Positions 1 through 6,139 of a stretch of DNA of 8,242 nucleotides are shown here, piece after piece. Both the position numbers and the translations under genes were made by a program. The DNA comes from JAYEKL01 sp034660995. Lineage in GTDB: Bacteria > Patescibacteriota > Minisyncoccia > JAHIHE01 > JAGLIN01. Each line of letters opens with the position of its first letter. Positions within the stretch are counted from its first letter, which is position 1. A model generated the notes under the pieces. That model was given only the letters and a program-made list of their open reading frames with translations. It had not been told where the DNA came from and ran no database searches. The DNA lies in the NCBI GenBank assembly GCA_034660995.1, contig JAYEKL010000103.1, forward strand, positions 1 to 8,242, in the 5' to 3' direction.

Positions 1-131
1 ACTAGCTTGCTTTAATAATTCCATTATTTTTGTCATTCCCGTGAAGACGGGAATCCAGTTTATCTCAATAAATAATACTTTTCGTATAATTTTTTGAATT
101 TATAAAAGCGGAGTTATTAAAGCAAGTGAGT
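1..131. mobile_element. Candidate MITE-like element with terminal inverted repeats
   Basis: Positions 1-22 and 110-131 are inverted copies of each other, matching at 19 of 22 positions, with an uninterrupted 13-nt core (cttgctttaataa at 6-18, reverse complement at 114-126). The interior carries no ORF but holds a perfect hairpin at 35-54. Size, terminal inverted repeats and absence of coding capacity fit a miniature inverted-repeat element. The left end coincides with the window edge, so the full inverted repeat and any target-site duplication cannot be judged. The right end abuts a TATAAT box just before nfo. It could instead be a chance or functional long stem; other genomic copies would decide. 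Confidence 0.45.
35..54. repeat. Perfect 8-bp-stem hairpin of the ATTCCC-N8-GGGAAT type
   Basis: The sequence attcccgt, loop gaag, acgggaat forms a perfect 8-bp stem with a 4-nt loop. It fits the ATTCCC-N8-GGGAAT pattern described as dRS3 in Neisseria, and similar palindromes occur as dispersed intergenic repeats in many bacteria. No T-tract follows (ccagtttatc), so it is not a good intrinsic terminator by itself. It is the only copy in the window and is GC-rich against very AT-rich surroundings, which fits a dispersed repeat more than local drift. Confidence 0.75.
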
Positions 132-136
132 ATAAT
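131..136 (+). promoter_or_regulatory. Possible -10 box (TATAAT) before nfo
   Basis: A perfect TATAAT ends 11 nt before the nfo ATG. No good -35 hexamer stands 16-18 nt upstream. If used, transcription would begin about 5 nt before the start codon, giving an almost leaderless mRNA, which agrees with the lack of a Shine-Dalgarno sequence. The box overlaps the outer edge of the inverted repeat at 110-131. In DNA this AT-rich a chance TATAAT is not rare. Confidence 0.3.
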
Positions 137-147
137 AATCAAAAATT

Positions 148-993
148 ATGAAATTTGGCGCTCATGTTTCAATCGCGGGAGGAATTGAAAAGGCTCCTGA
201 GAGAGCTCACGAAATTGGTTGTGAGTGTTTTCAGATGTTTTCTAGGTCGCCACATGGAGGAAAAGCAAAAGAAATTACAAAGAGTGTTACAAATAATTTT
301 AAGGAAAATTGCAAAAAATATAATTTAAAAAATTATTATATTCATTCGCCATATTATATAAATTTGGCCTCGGTTAATAATAAAATATACTATGGTTCAA
401 TTTCAGCGATTAAAAAAGAATTGGAAACAGCAGATTTATTAGGAGCAAAATCTGTTATAACTCATTTAGGGAGCGCGAAAGAACTTGGCGAAAAGGAAGC
501 GCGGGAAAAACTAGTTAAGGGATTAATAAAGGTATTTAATTCTCTTAATTTATCTTGTCAGGGGAAAATAATTTTGCTTCTGGAAATCACCGCTGGGTCT
601 GGAAATATTATGGGTGATAATTTTGAGGAAATTGCATATTTTTTTACAGAAGCAGAAAAAAAAATTCCTAAAAATAGTTTAGGAGTTTGCTTTGATACTG
701 CTCATGCTTTTGCTTCTGGTTATGATCTGCGAGATAAAAAAGCAGTCAAAAAGACCTTTGATGATTTTGATAAAATAATTGGACTAAAGAGATTAAAGCT
801 TATCCATTGCAATGATTCTAAAGTTGATTTAGGGTCGCACATTGATCGGCATGAAAATATTGGCAAGGGGAAAATAGGAATGGAAGGATTTGAAGCACTT
901 GTTAATGAACCGCGATTGCAACATCTGGATTTTATTTTGGAAACGCCAGGCGGAAAACAGCAGGAAGATTTAAAAGTTTTGAGAGGATTTTAG
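148..993 (+). CDS. nfo: Endonuclease IV (AP endonuclease, TIM-barrel, zinc-dependent)
   Basis: This 281-aa cytoplasmic DNA-repair enzyme cleaves the phosphodiester bond 5' of abasic sites in base-excision repair and can remove 3' blocking groups. The family's usual length is about 280-285 aa, so it looks complete. The N-terminal MKFGAHVSIAGG is the classic opening strand. All nine residues corresponding to the E. coli Nfo trinuclear zinc ligands are present with matching spacing: His66, His106, Glu146, Asp183, His186, His220, Asp233, His235 and Glu265, in motifs such as FDTAHAFASGYD, DRHENIG and LETPGG. The ATG at 148 is preceded by AT-rich sequence without a ribosome-binding site. The next gene starts 46 nt downstream on the same strand, so co-transcription is possible, but nothing functionally links it to the downstream paralog family. 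Confidence 0.97.
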   Translation: MKFGAHVSIAGGIEKAPERAHEIGCECFQMFSRSPHGGKAKEITKSVTNNFKENCKKYNLKNYYIHSPYYINLASVNNKIYYGSISAIKKELETADLLGAKSVITHLGSAKELGEKEAREKLVKGLIKVFNSLNLSCQGKIILLLEITAGSGNIMGDNFEEIAYFFTEAEKKIPKNSLGVCFDTAHAFASGYDLRDKKAVKKTFDDFDKIIGLKRLKLIHCNDSKVDLGSHIDRHENIGKGKIGMEGFEALVNEPRLQHLDFILETPGGKQQEDLKVLRGF

Positions 994-1039
994 AGGTGGA
1001 AGTAAATAATCTTTAGATTTAATTTATTAAATTAATTAT

Positions 1040-1747
1040 ATGGAATTTGGAACACCTAAAAATTTGAGTGCTGTTTCTGAAGGTAATGACAGTGTTGAGA
1101 CTAGAGAAGAAGATTTTAATCAGTCTATTATAGAAATGGCAGAAAAATATTTTCTCAAAGGAGATTTTAAGAAAGCTGTTTTATTTTTGGAAAGCGCTGA
1201 GGATGAATTTATTGAGACGAGAATTGAAGAATTATTGAATGGGGACGATAGCGACAGAAGATTAGCAGAGATAATGTATCAATCAACAGAATGGAAAGAT
1301 GAAACAAAAGGAACAACCGAAAATGTAAAAATAAAAAAAAGTGATGAAATAAGAGTTGTGATGCCAGAAGAAAAATATAATGACGGTAAAGTATTGTTTC
1401 TAAAACCGGATGAATTTGCGGAATTTATGAAGAAACGGAAAGAAAATAAACTGAAAATTGGGATAGGAGAGGAAGGAGAATTGATTATTGAAGCTAAAGA
1501 TCCGGAAGTCGTTTTAAATAAAGCGGAAGAATGTTTCAATGGTGGAGATTTTGAAAGCGCTTATTCTAAGTTGATGCTTATTGACGAAGAGAGCAAAAAG
1601 AAGAGAATGGAAGAATTATCAAGTGGTAGTAACGAAGAAAGAGACTTGAAAGAGAAGATGTATGAGTCAACGGAATGGCAAGATGAAATAAGAAACGATA
1701 CTTGGGAGAAAAAAATAAAAGATAGAAAAGCAAATGATAAAAATTAA
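1040..1747 (+). CDS. Hypothetical protein with two 55-residue TPR-like helical repeats
   Basis: I do not recognise this 235-aa protein as a named family. It is soluble and charged, with no signal peptide or membrane segment. Residues 34-88 and 162-216 are an ungapped internal duplication (about 25 of 55 identical). Each copy starts with a TPR-like helical hairpin (AE..F..GDF..A...L) and ends with a near-invariant MY-x-STEW-x-DE signature. Residues 89-161 form a linker with two likely beta strands around KVLFL and GELIIEA. The N-terminus, MEFGTPKNL, resembles that of protein C downstream (MKFEAPENL), the only similarity seen between this protein and the transglutaminase-like paralogs. It lies 46 nt after nfo and 40 nt before paralog A, so it may be in one transcript with A. 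A scaffold or protein-binding role is possible, as for other TPR-like proteins, but unproven. Confidence 0.8.
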   Translation: MEFGTPKNLSAVSEGNDSVETREEDFNQSIIEMAEKYFLKGDFKKAVLFLESAEDEFIETRIEELLNGDDSDRRLAEIMYQSTEWKDETKGTTENVKIKKSDEIRVVMPEEKYNDGKVLFLKPDEFAEFMKKRKENKLKIGIGEEGELIIEAKDPEVVLNKAEECFNGGDFESAYSKLMLIDEESKKKRMEELSSGSNEERDLKEKMYESTEWQDEIRNDTWEKKIKDRKANDKN

Positions 1748-1787
1748 TTTTTATATAATTAAATGGATTAATTATTAATAAAAAAAT

Positions 1788-3686
1788 ATGAAATTTGAAT
1801 CATTAACGGAAAAAGATCAAGCTGAAACTGAAAAAACGATTGATGTTGAAAACAGAACAGAAACTTCTTCTGAGGAGGTTGAGAGTGCTGTTTCACAAAT
1901 TAAAGAAGCGTTAAGAAATCAAACAGAAAAACTGTCAAATTTTTCCGAAACAGATATACTTGAGTTAGCGGAACTTGATAATGCTTTATCAGAAGATCCT
2001 GCTAGCCTTGTTGAACAGGTAGATAGCTCTGACTTAGAACAGTGGACAGAGGATATTGTTGCGTTTATAAATTCTGTCAGTGAAAAAGGAAATATGGATA
2101 AACTCGTAGAATTTCTTACAAAAAATAATAGACCAATTAAAGCGTTTACTGTGGCAGTCTATTTTTCTACCATGGGTTCGGCTCTTGCGGATAGTTTAAT
2201 GGGAAGCGGTGTTCAAATTGAGTCTGATAATGGAGAAAAAACTTCTTTTGATGATTTGGCAAATAATCCGGAATTTAGAGAGACTATAGAAGATAAACAA
2301 GGTATTCCGGTTGATATATTACAAGGATATGCTGTAGCTCCCCTTTTAAATGAAGAAGGTTTTTCAGTAGATTTTAGAATTAGTGAGAATGATGAAGGAG
2401 AGAAAGAGTTTGGGATTAGATCTATGGGGACTTATCATGTTCAAGGGGAGGCGGAAGAGGTGCAAGAAGATTATAAAAAGATGGGTGAATTGATTCATAG
2501 TGTAGTTGAAGATGATGATAAGTGGACAACTGATGCAACAGCTCTGAAAATAACTATGGAAAATTTTCAGGATAATAAAGAAAAAATAATTGGAGAGATG
2601 TCTTCAATTATGAATATTTCTGAAGATAAAATTTCTAATTATTTTGAAAAGGTTATAGAAGCGAATGAGCAAGAATATAGAGACGAAAAGGTGTCAGCTG
2701 TCTCAATGGAAGAATGGAATATCAATGAAGAATTTCAGGCAAAGGGTGACATAGCACAGAAATACGAAGAGATAATGGATAAATACGATTTAAGTAATTC
2801 AGAAGAAAAAACAGAAGCAACGGAAGAATTTGAAAAATGGGGAGAGGACAACGGTTACGATAATGTTTATGAGGATTTGGGCAGAGAAGAATTAGAAAAT
2901 CCATTTGCGATAGCAGAATCGCATGAAACAATAGGAGTGATGACAGAAGATATATATTCCAAGGTTATAGAAGATGATTTGAAAAATAAGTTTGAAGAGG
3001 AAGAATATGATTTGGAAGAATTAAATAATGATCCAGAAAAAGCATTTTCCATATTGTGTGATTTAGTTGCAGAAAGAAAAGGAGTAGATGATCCTGCAGG
3101 GAAAGAAGCGATAAAGTCAAATTTAGAAATGTGGTGGACAGCAAATGACTATGAAGATACTAAAAAGATTGTAAATGGCGAAAAATTAGATAAAATACCA
3201 ACCATAGTAGAGGCGACAGAGTTTGAAAATTTTAAAGAAAATTTTAAAGAATTGGTGTTAAACGGTTTGGAAAAAAATGGATATGATTTTGACAAGCTAA
3301 GTGAAATTGCTAAAGAAAATCCGAAAGAGGTTATTAATATTTTATCAGATTATGTTTCAAACGAATATAGTGACGAGGATGGATATGATGGTAATGCTCG
3401 CTCTTCTATTTTTATGGGAGTAAAACATCAATTGACAGAAACAGGAATTTCAAATCTAGATAAATTTGCCGTGGTTCAAACATCTGAAGGAGACGGGCGT
3501 ATTGTTAGTACGCTTATTGCCGAAGATGATGACAAATTAAAAACAACTTCAATTGATTTTCATCTTACAGACGATGAAGTGGCAGATAATGAGAAGGTGG
3601 AAGAAAAAGTAGACAAGGCTCACAAATCTGTTACTGATAAAATAAAAGAATTAAACTTGCGAGAGAAACTTCGTCAAATATTATAA
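1788..3686 (+). CDS. Paralog A: transglutaminase-like family protein with a degenerate catalytic triad
   Basis: This 632-aa, highly acidic protein has no signal peptide and starts MKFES, like protein C. Visible order: acidic helical N-terminus (1-110); a mildly hydrophobic conserved segment (about 116-141) followed by a short NGEK motif; a helical region (255-315); two tandem copies of a helical module (about 341-432 and 439-527), marked by EKWGEDNGY in the first and a diverged MWWTANDY in the second; and a C-terminal domain (528-632) aligning with the transglutaminase-like domains of B and C. In that alignment the nucleophile Cys is Gly535, the His is Arg571, and only Asp590 is kept, so it is probably catalytically inactive. 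It ends at LREKLRQIL and lacks the conserved DPRQY tail of B and C. A structural or regulatory pseudoenzyme role is an inference. The ORF is long and intact, so it is not an obvious pseudogene. Confidence 0.85.
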   Translation: MKFESLTEKDQAETEKTIDVENRTETSSEEVESAVSQIKEALRNQTEKLSNFSETDILELAELDNALSEDPASLVEQVDSSDLEQWTEDIVAFINSVSEKGNMDKLVEFLTKNNRPIKAFTVAVYFSTMGSALADSLMGSGVQIESDNGEKTSFDDLANNPEFRETIEDKQGIPVDILQGYAVAPLLNEEGFSVDFRISENDEGEKEFGIRSMGTYHVQGEAEEVQEDYKKMGELIHSVVEDDDKWTTDATALKITMENFQDNKEKIIGEMSSIMNISEDKISNYFEKVIEANEQEYRDEKVSAVSMEEWNINEEFQAKGDIAQKYEEIMDKYDLSNSEEKTEATEEFEKWGEDNGYDNVYEDLGREELENPFAIAESHETIGVMTEDIYSKVIEDDLKNKFEEEEYDLEELNNDPEKAFSILCDLVAERKGVDDPAGKEAIKSNLEMWWTANDYEDTKKIVNGEKLDKIPTIVEATEFENFKENFKELVLNGLEKNGYDFDKLSEIAKENPKEVINILSDYVSNEYSDEDGYDGNARSSIFMGVKHQLTETGISNLDKFAVVQTSEGDGRIVSTLIAEDDDKLKTTSIDFHLTDDEVADNEKVEEKVDKAHKSVTDKIKELNLREKLRQIL

Positions 3687-3763
3687 TTTAGAGTTCTAAT
3701 AAAAGTTTGCTGGAAGAATTTAGCAGTGGCGGATTTAAAAATATGCAAGAGGTCTAATATAGC

Positions 3764-3809
3764 AAGATATTTTTCAAATTAACAAGCGTGTAAAAATATC
3801 TGATAATAT
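3764..3809 (+). repeat. Leader repeat R2, copy 1, upstream of paralog B
   Basis: These 46 bp recur at 8199-8242 at the window end, with three substitutions and a 2-nt indel. The copy contains a perfect 10-bp inverted repeat, agatattttt at 3765-3774 and aaaaatatct at 3792-3801, with a 17-nt loop. The bases just upstream (about 3752-3763, ending tatagc) resemble the end of the ATPase fragment around its stop at 6098, hinting that the same ATPase-tail/leader junction once lay here. A short reading frame at 3692-3757 (LLEEFSSGGF) may be a further remnant but cannot be assigned. The rest of the A-B spacer (3687-3869) is AT-rich with no other recognisable gene. Confidence 0.75.
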
Positions 3810-3833
3810 TATATACGATGGGTTGTTAATTAT

Positions 3834-3862
3834 TTGATTTTAAAATAACTAAATCTTTTAAT
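3834..3862 (+). promoter_or_regulatory. Weak promoter-like pair before paralog B
   Basis: TTGATT (3834-3839) and TTTAAT (3857-3862) are separated by 17 nt, acceptable sigma-70 spacing with imperfect hexamers. The second hexamer ends 7 nt before the ATG at 3870, so the transcript would be essentially leaderless. The 183-nt spacer after paralog A makes a separate promoter for B reasonable. In such AT-rich DNA the match could be chance. Confidence 0.2.
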
Positions 3863-3869
3863 CATAGAT

Positions 3870-4298
3870 ATGAGAACTGGAAAGTTAGTGACAGGCACAA
3901 CTTCAAATCTTGAAGGATCAATTAACGATGTTTTTGAGTTTGTAAAAAAACACAAAAAGATAATAGCTTTGGGAGAATTGGCGCTTTATACTTCTTCTTT
4001 CGGTCCAGCAGTTTTGAAGGATTTGGCAGGAAGTAATGTTGAGGTAGAAATTTATGGCGAAAAAGTGCCACTAAAAAATTTAGTGGACAATCCAGAGTTG
4101 ATTAAAACAATAGATAGAAGGCATAATTATGTTACTCCTATTGATATTCTTACTGCTTATTCTCCTCCAGAAAGTTTTAAGCATGACATTACAACTTTTT
4201 CTCTTAAACATCATGTAAAAATTATAGATGAAAATAATGTAGATAGATCAATATATTTTAGTGATATTGGAGGAGATTCTGAAAATTTAAAAAATTAG
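3870..4298 (+). CDS. Paralog B, N-terminal part (broken by frameshift next to assembly gap)
   Basis: These 142 codons encode the front of the same gene that continues at 4319. Residues 28-80 match the conserved hydrophobic segment and following motif of paralog C (KHKKIIALGELALY against KHKRTIILGELALY, then YGEKVPLKNLVDNPEL against NGEKVSLKDLVDDPEL), and PIDILTAY matches PVDILQGY in A. Relative to A and C it lacks about 100 acidic N-terminal residues; an in-frame stop at 3846 prevents much upstream extension, so the short N-terminus is real for this assembly. The TAG at 4296-4298 lies 10 nt before the N run and directly after a six-A homopolymer. One extra A would restore ENLKKLESD and join the frame that is open after the Ns. 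I read the stop as a probable sequencing or assembly error at a contig end, although a true frameshift is possible. Confidence 0.7.
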   Translation: MRTGKLVTGTTSNLEGSINDVFEFVKKHKKIIALGELALYTSSFGPAVLKDLAGSNVEVEIYGEKVPLKNLVDNPELIKTIDRRHNYVTPIDILTAYSPPESFKHDITTFSLKHHVKIIDENNVDRSIYFSDIGGDSENLKN

Positions 4299-4308
4299 AA
4301 AGTGATTT

Positions 4309-4318
4309 NNNNNNNNNN
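4309..4318. other. Assembly gap (10 N)
   Basis: Ten consecutive Ns interrupt paralog B. The true gap length is unknown. As written, the frame entering the gap after restoring one A (codons at 4295, 4298, 4301 and so on) is the frame that is open from 4319 onward, so no further correction is needed. The missing part corresponds to the variable region of paralog C around residues 240-275. Confidence 0.98.
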
Positions 4319-5572
4319 GAGGATATAGGCATATCATTTAAATATGAAGAAAAATGTACATTAGATGATTTTTTAAAAAATAAAGATAAAATAATAGATA
4401 TTTTTTCTAGAGATTTAGAAATACCAAAAGAAAAAGTGGAAAAATATATAGAAAATTTAATTATGCCTGATATATCTAATGTGTCTGTAGTAGAATTTGA
4501 AGATTTTAAGATAAGTAAAAACTTAGAAATACCAGAAGATGCTATGAAGTTGCAACAAATCAAAGAAGAGGTTTATGAAAAAAATAATGTTTATTCTGAA
4601 AAATGGGAAGGAAAAAATTCAGAAAATTGGTTGAAAGCTGAAAAAGAATTAGAAAAATGGGGAAAAGAGAATGGTTACGAAAATTTTGACAAAGCGCTTT
4701 ATGAAGAAATAGAAAAAAATAATAACAGTCCTATAAACAAACTTGAAATACTTAAATTTCAAGAAAATATAGAGTATGAAAATTCTGAGAAGTTTAAAGA
4801 TATTGTTATAGATGTTTTTAAAAAAGAAGGGTATGAAATTTCAATATTAAAAGAAATCGCAGAAGACAATCCAGAAGAAGTTATAAAAATAATCTCGGAG
4901 GTTATGGGCAGAAATATTAAGTACGATCATATTGAAGCTAAGCTTGACTTTGTTAGCAAAGATTTACGAAATATGTATCAGGAATTTAAACATGATCAAG
5001 GAATACCATATATAACACTTGAAAGCAAAAAAGGAGTGTGCCATGATTATGGAATTACCTTTGTCGCGGTTAAAAATGTATTAGAAGAAGAGGGAGTGCC
5101 AAATCTTGAAAAATTTGTATCATTATCTACTATTTCTGAAAAACAAAATCATCTCTGGAATACCTTTGTTACAGTTAATCCCAATAATTCGGATAAGGTT
5201 ATTATAACTTATGGTGATCCGACATGGCATGATTCATCGGAAGGAGAATTTAATGCGGTTGATAAAGATCATTATTACACAAACATCAAAGAAAAAATTG
5301 ATGAGGCGCATCAAAAATTTTTAGAAAAAATAGATGATTATAACATTCTTGCTTTTCAAGAAGAGCTCAAAAGAATTCTTACTCAACATGATCCGAGACA
5401 ATATGATAGGGACCATAAAATTGAAGGAAACAAAGAATTGCGTGAGACAGAAAAAAATATTGAAGCTTTACGAGAAGAGAAAATGGAAAACGTGAAAGGG
5501 AATTTGAAAAATGCGAGAGAGAAGATAAAAAAATTGTATAAGAAAAAAGATTCTGAAACGAATCCAGAATAA
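4319..5572 (+). CDS. Paralog B, main part: transglutaminase-like domain protein with intact Cys-His-Asp triad
   Basis: The frame is open from the first base after the Ns, so this is a 5'-truncated piece of the gene begun at 3870; a GTG at 4436 is an internal codon, not a convincing start. Numbering from that GTG (378 aa), one helical module with EKWGKENGY comes first (about residues 60-85), then a helical segment ending EEVIKIISEV. The transglutaminase-like core has Cys202 in KKGVCHDYG, His239 in NHLWNTF and Asp261 in YGDPTWHD, the expected order and spacing for PF01841-like cysteine enzymes, which include transglutaminases, proteases and deamidating enzymes. The exact reaction cannot be told. 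A charged coiled C-terminal tail (nt 5390-5497, beginning DPRQYDRDH) matches paralog C at 27 of 36 residues. With the front part the protein would be about 570 aa, cytoplasmic by absence of a signal peptide. Confidence 0.8.
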   Translation, partial: EDIGISFKYEEKCTLDDFLKNKDKIIDIFSRDLEIPKEKVEKYIENLIMPDISNVSVVEFEDFKISKNLEIPEDAMKLQQIKEEVYEKNNVYSEKWEGKNSENWLKAEKELEKWGKENGYENFDKALYEEIEKNNNSPINKLEILKFQENIEYENSEKFKDIVIDVFKKEGYEISILKEIAEDNPEEVIKIISEVMGRNIKYDHIEAKLDFVSKDLRNMYQEFKHDQGIPYITLESKKGVCHDYGITFVAVKNVLEEEGVPNLEKFVSLSTISEKQNHLWNTFVTVNPNNSDKVIITYGDPTWHDSSEGEFNAVDKDHYYTNIKEKIDEAHQKFLEKIDDYNILAFQEELKRILTQHDPRQYDRDHKIEGNKELRETEKNIEALREEKMENVKGNLKNAREKIKKLYKKKDSETNPE

Positions 5573-5590
5573 CAGAGTACAAACAAGGAA

Positions 5591-5627
5591 ATTATAAAAA
5601 ATAAAATAAACTAAGAAATGAATAAAA
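5591..5627 (+). repeat. Downstream flank repeat, copy after paralog B
   Basis: About 37 bp after B align with 8072-8107 after paralog C, roughly 30 matching positions with a 1-nt gap on each side. The match runs into the start codon of the following short ORF (ATG at 5618 here, GTG at 8099 there). The sequence is A-rich, so part of the similarity could be composition; the identical relative position after each paralog argues for common descent. Confidence 0.45.
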
Positions 5628-5746
5628 AAATAATTTTAACATCAATTTTATTTTTGCTTATTTTAAGCGGAGTTGTTTTTGCTTTTCAGAAAAACGAACA
5701 AAGCGAGCAAAATAATAAAAGCTTATGTTTTGGATTTGGGAATTAG
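5618..5746 (+). pseudogene. Orphan signal-peptide stub of a lost secreted protein
   Basis: The ATG at 5618 opens a 42-codon frame: MNKK, then a hydrophobic core (IILTSILFLLILSGVV), a plausible signal-peptidase I site after VFA, and a short polar stretch FQKNEQSEQNNK before it reads out of frame into the ATPase fragment and stops at TAG 5744-5746. This is the typical front of a Sec-exported protein with no mature domain. I infer that the body of a secreted protein gene was replaced or deleted, leaving its signal peptide fused out of frame to the DUF4143 remnant near 5712. A genuine short secreted peptide is less likely because the last residues are overlapped by the ATPase reading frame. Confidence 0.5.
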
Positions 5747-6098
5747 AAATTATTTATTGCGTTCTTTTGATCGTGAGAATTTTGTTGTCGAAGGAAGCGT
5801 TATTGAAAATTTTGTTTATTTGTCTTTGCTTTCTCAGTTTCAAAAAGATTATCTATATTTCTATCGCACTGTTTCCGGAGCGGAAATTGATTTTGTGATT
5901 GAGAAAGAAAACGGCAAAAATATTCTCTGCGAAGTTAAATATCGCTCAAAAGTTACGGTGCCACTGGCAATGAAGAATTTCCAAAAGCGATATCCCGGTT
6001 TAGCTGATCAAAAAATAATTATTACTAAAGATTTGCTTAAAATAGAAGAAAAAGTTTATTATTTGCCAGCAGTTTTATTGTCGTTTGTAAAATTATAG
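5673..6098 (+). pseudogene. C-terminal fragment of a DUF4143-family AAA ATPase
   Basis: The protein resembles the C-terminal DUF4143 (PF13635) half of the large AAA_14/DUF4143 ATPase family abundant in Patescibacteria, Bacteroidetes and archaea. Visible signatures are AYVLDLGIRNYLL, EGSVIENFVYLSLL, FYRTVSGAEIDFVIE and CEVKY, the last two giving a PD-(D/E)xK-like D73...E87-x-K89 arrangement, ending in YYLPAVLLSFVKL. Full-length members have about 380-450 aa with an N-terminal Walker A/B ATPase domain; that domain is absent here. Only a TTG is available as start, and the first ~13 codons are the signal-peptide stub read in another frame; true homology starts near 5712. I therefore call it a truncated, probably non-functional remnant. 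Its last 13 residues recur at 8153-8193. Confidence 0.75.
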
Positions 6099-6108
6099 AA
6101 AGATATTT
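6054..6108 (+). repeat. Repeat R1, copy 1: 3' end of DUF4143 gene
   Basis: These 55 bp match 8153-8207 at 51 of 55 positions without gaps. They encode the YYLPAVLLSFVKL end of the ATPase fragment, its TAG stop and 10 bp of flank. One of the four differences changes the stop (TAG here, TAT in the second copy). This copy lies 31 bp before the start of paralog C. Confidence 0.9.
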
Positions 6109-6139
6109 ATTTTTAATTCTAATTTTTTAAATTATAAAT

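Noticed and set aside
35..54. Hairpin as an intrinsic terminator of an upstream gene
   Set aside because: The stem is strong, but the following bases are ccagtttatc rather than a T-run, and the inverted-repeat context fits a mobile or dispersed repeat better.
1279..1539. Minus-strand ORF of 86 codons
   Set aside because: It lies fully inside the duplicated-repeat gene, whose + frame shows clear internal homology; the antisense frame shows only composition-driven Ser/Phe/Ile runs.
3870..4298. Independent small gene of 142 codons
   Set aside because: Its sequence aligns with the interior of paralogs A and C and stops at a homopolymer next to an assembly gap, so it is the front of gene B.
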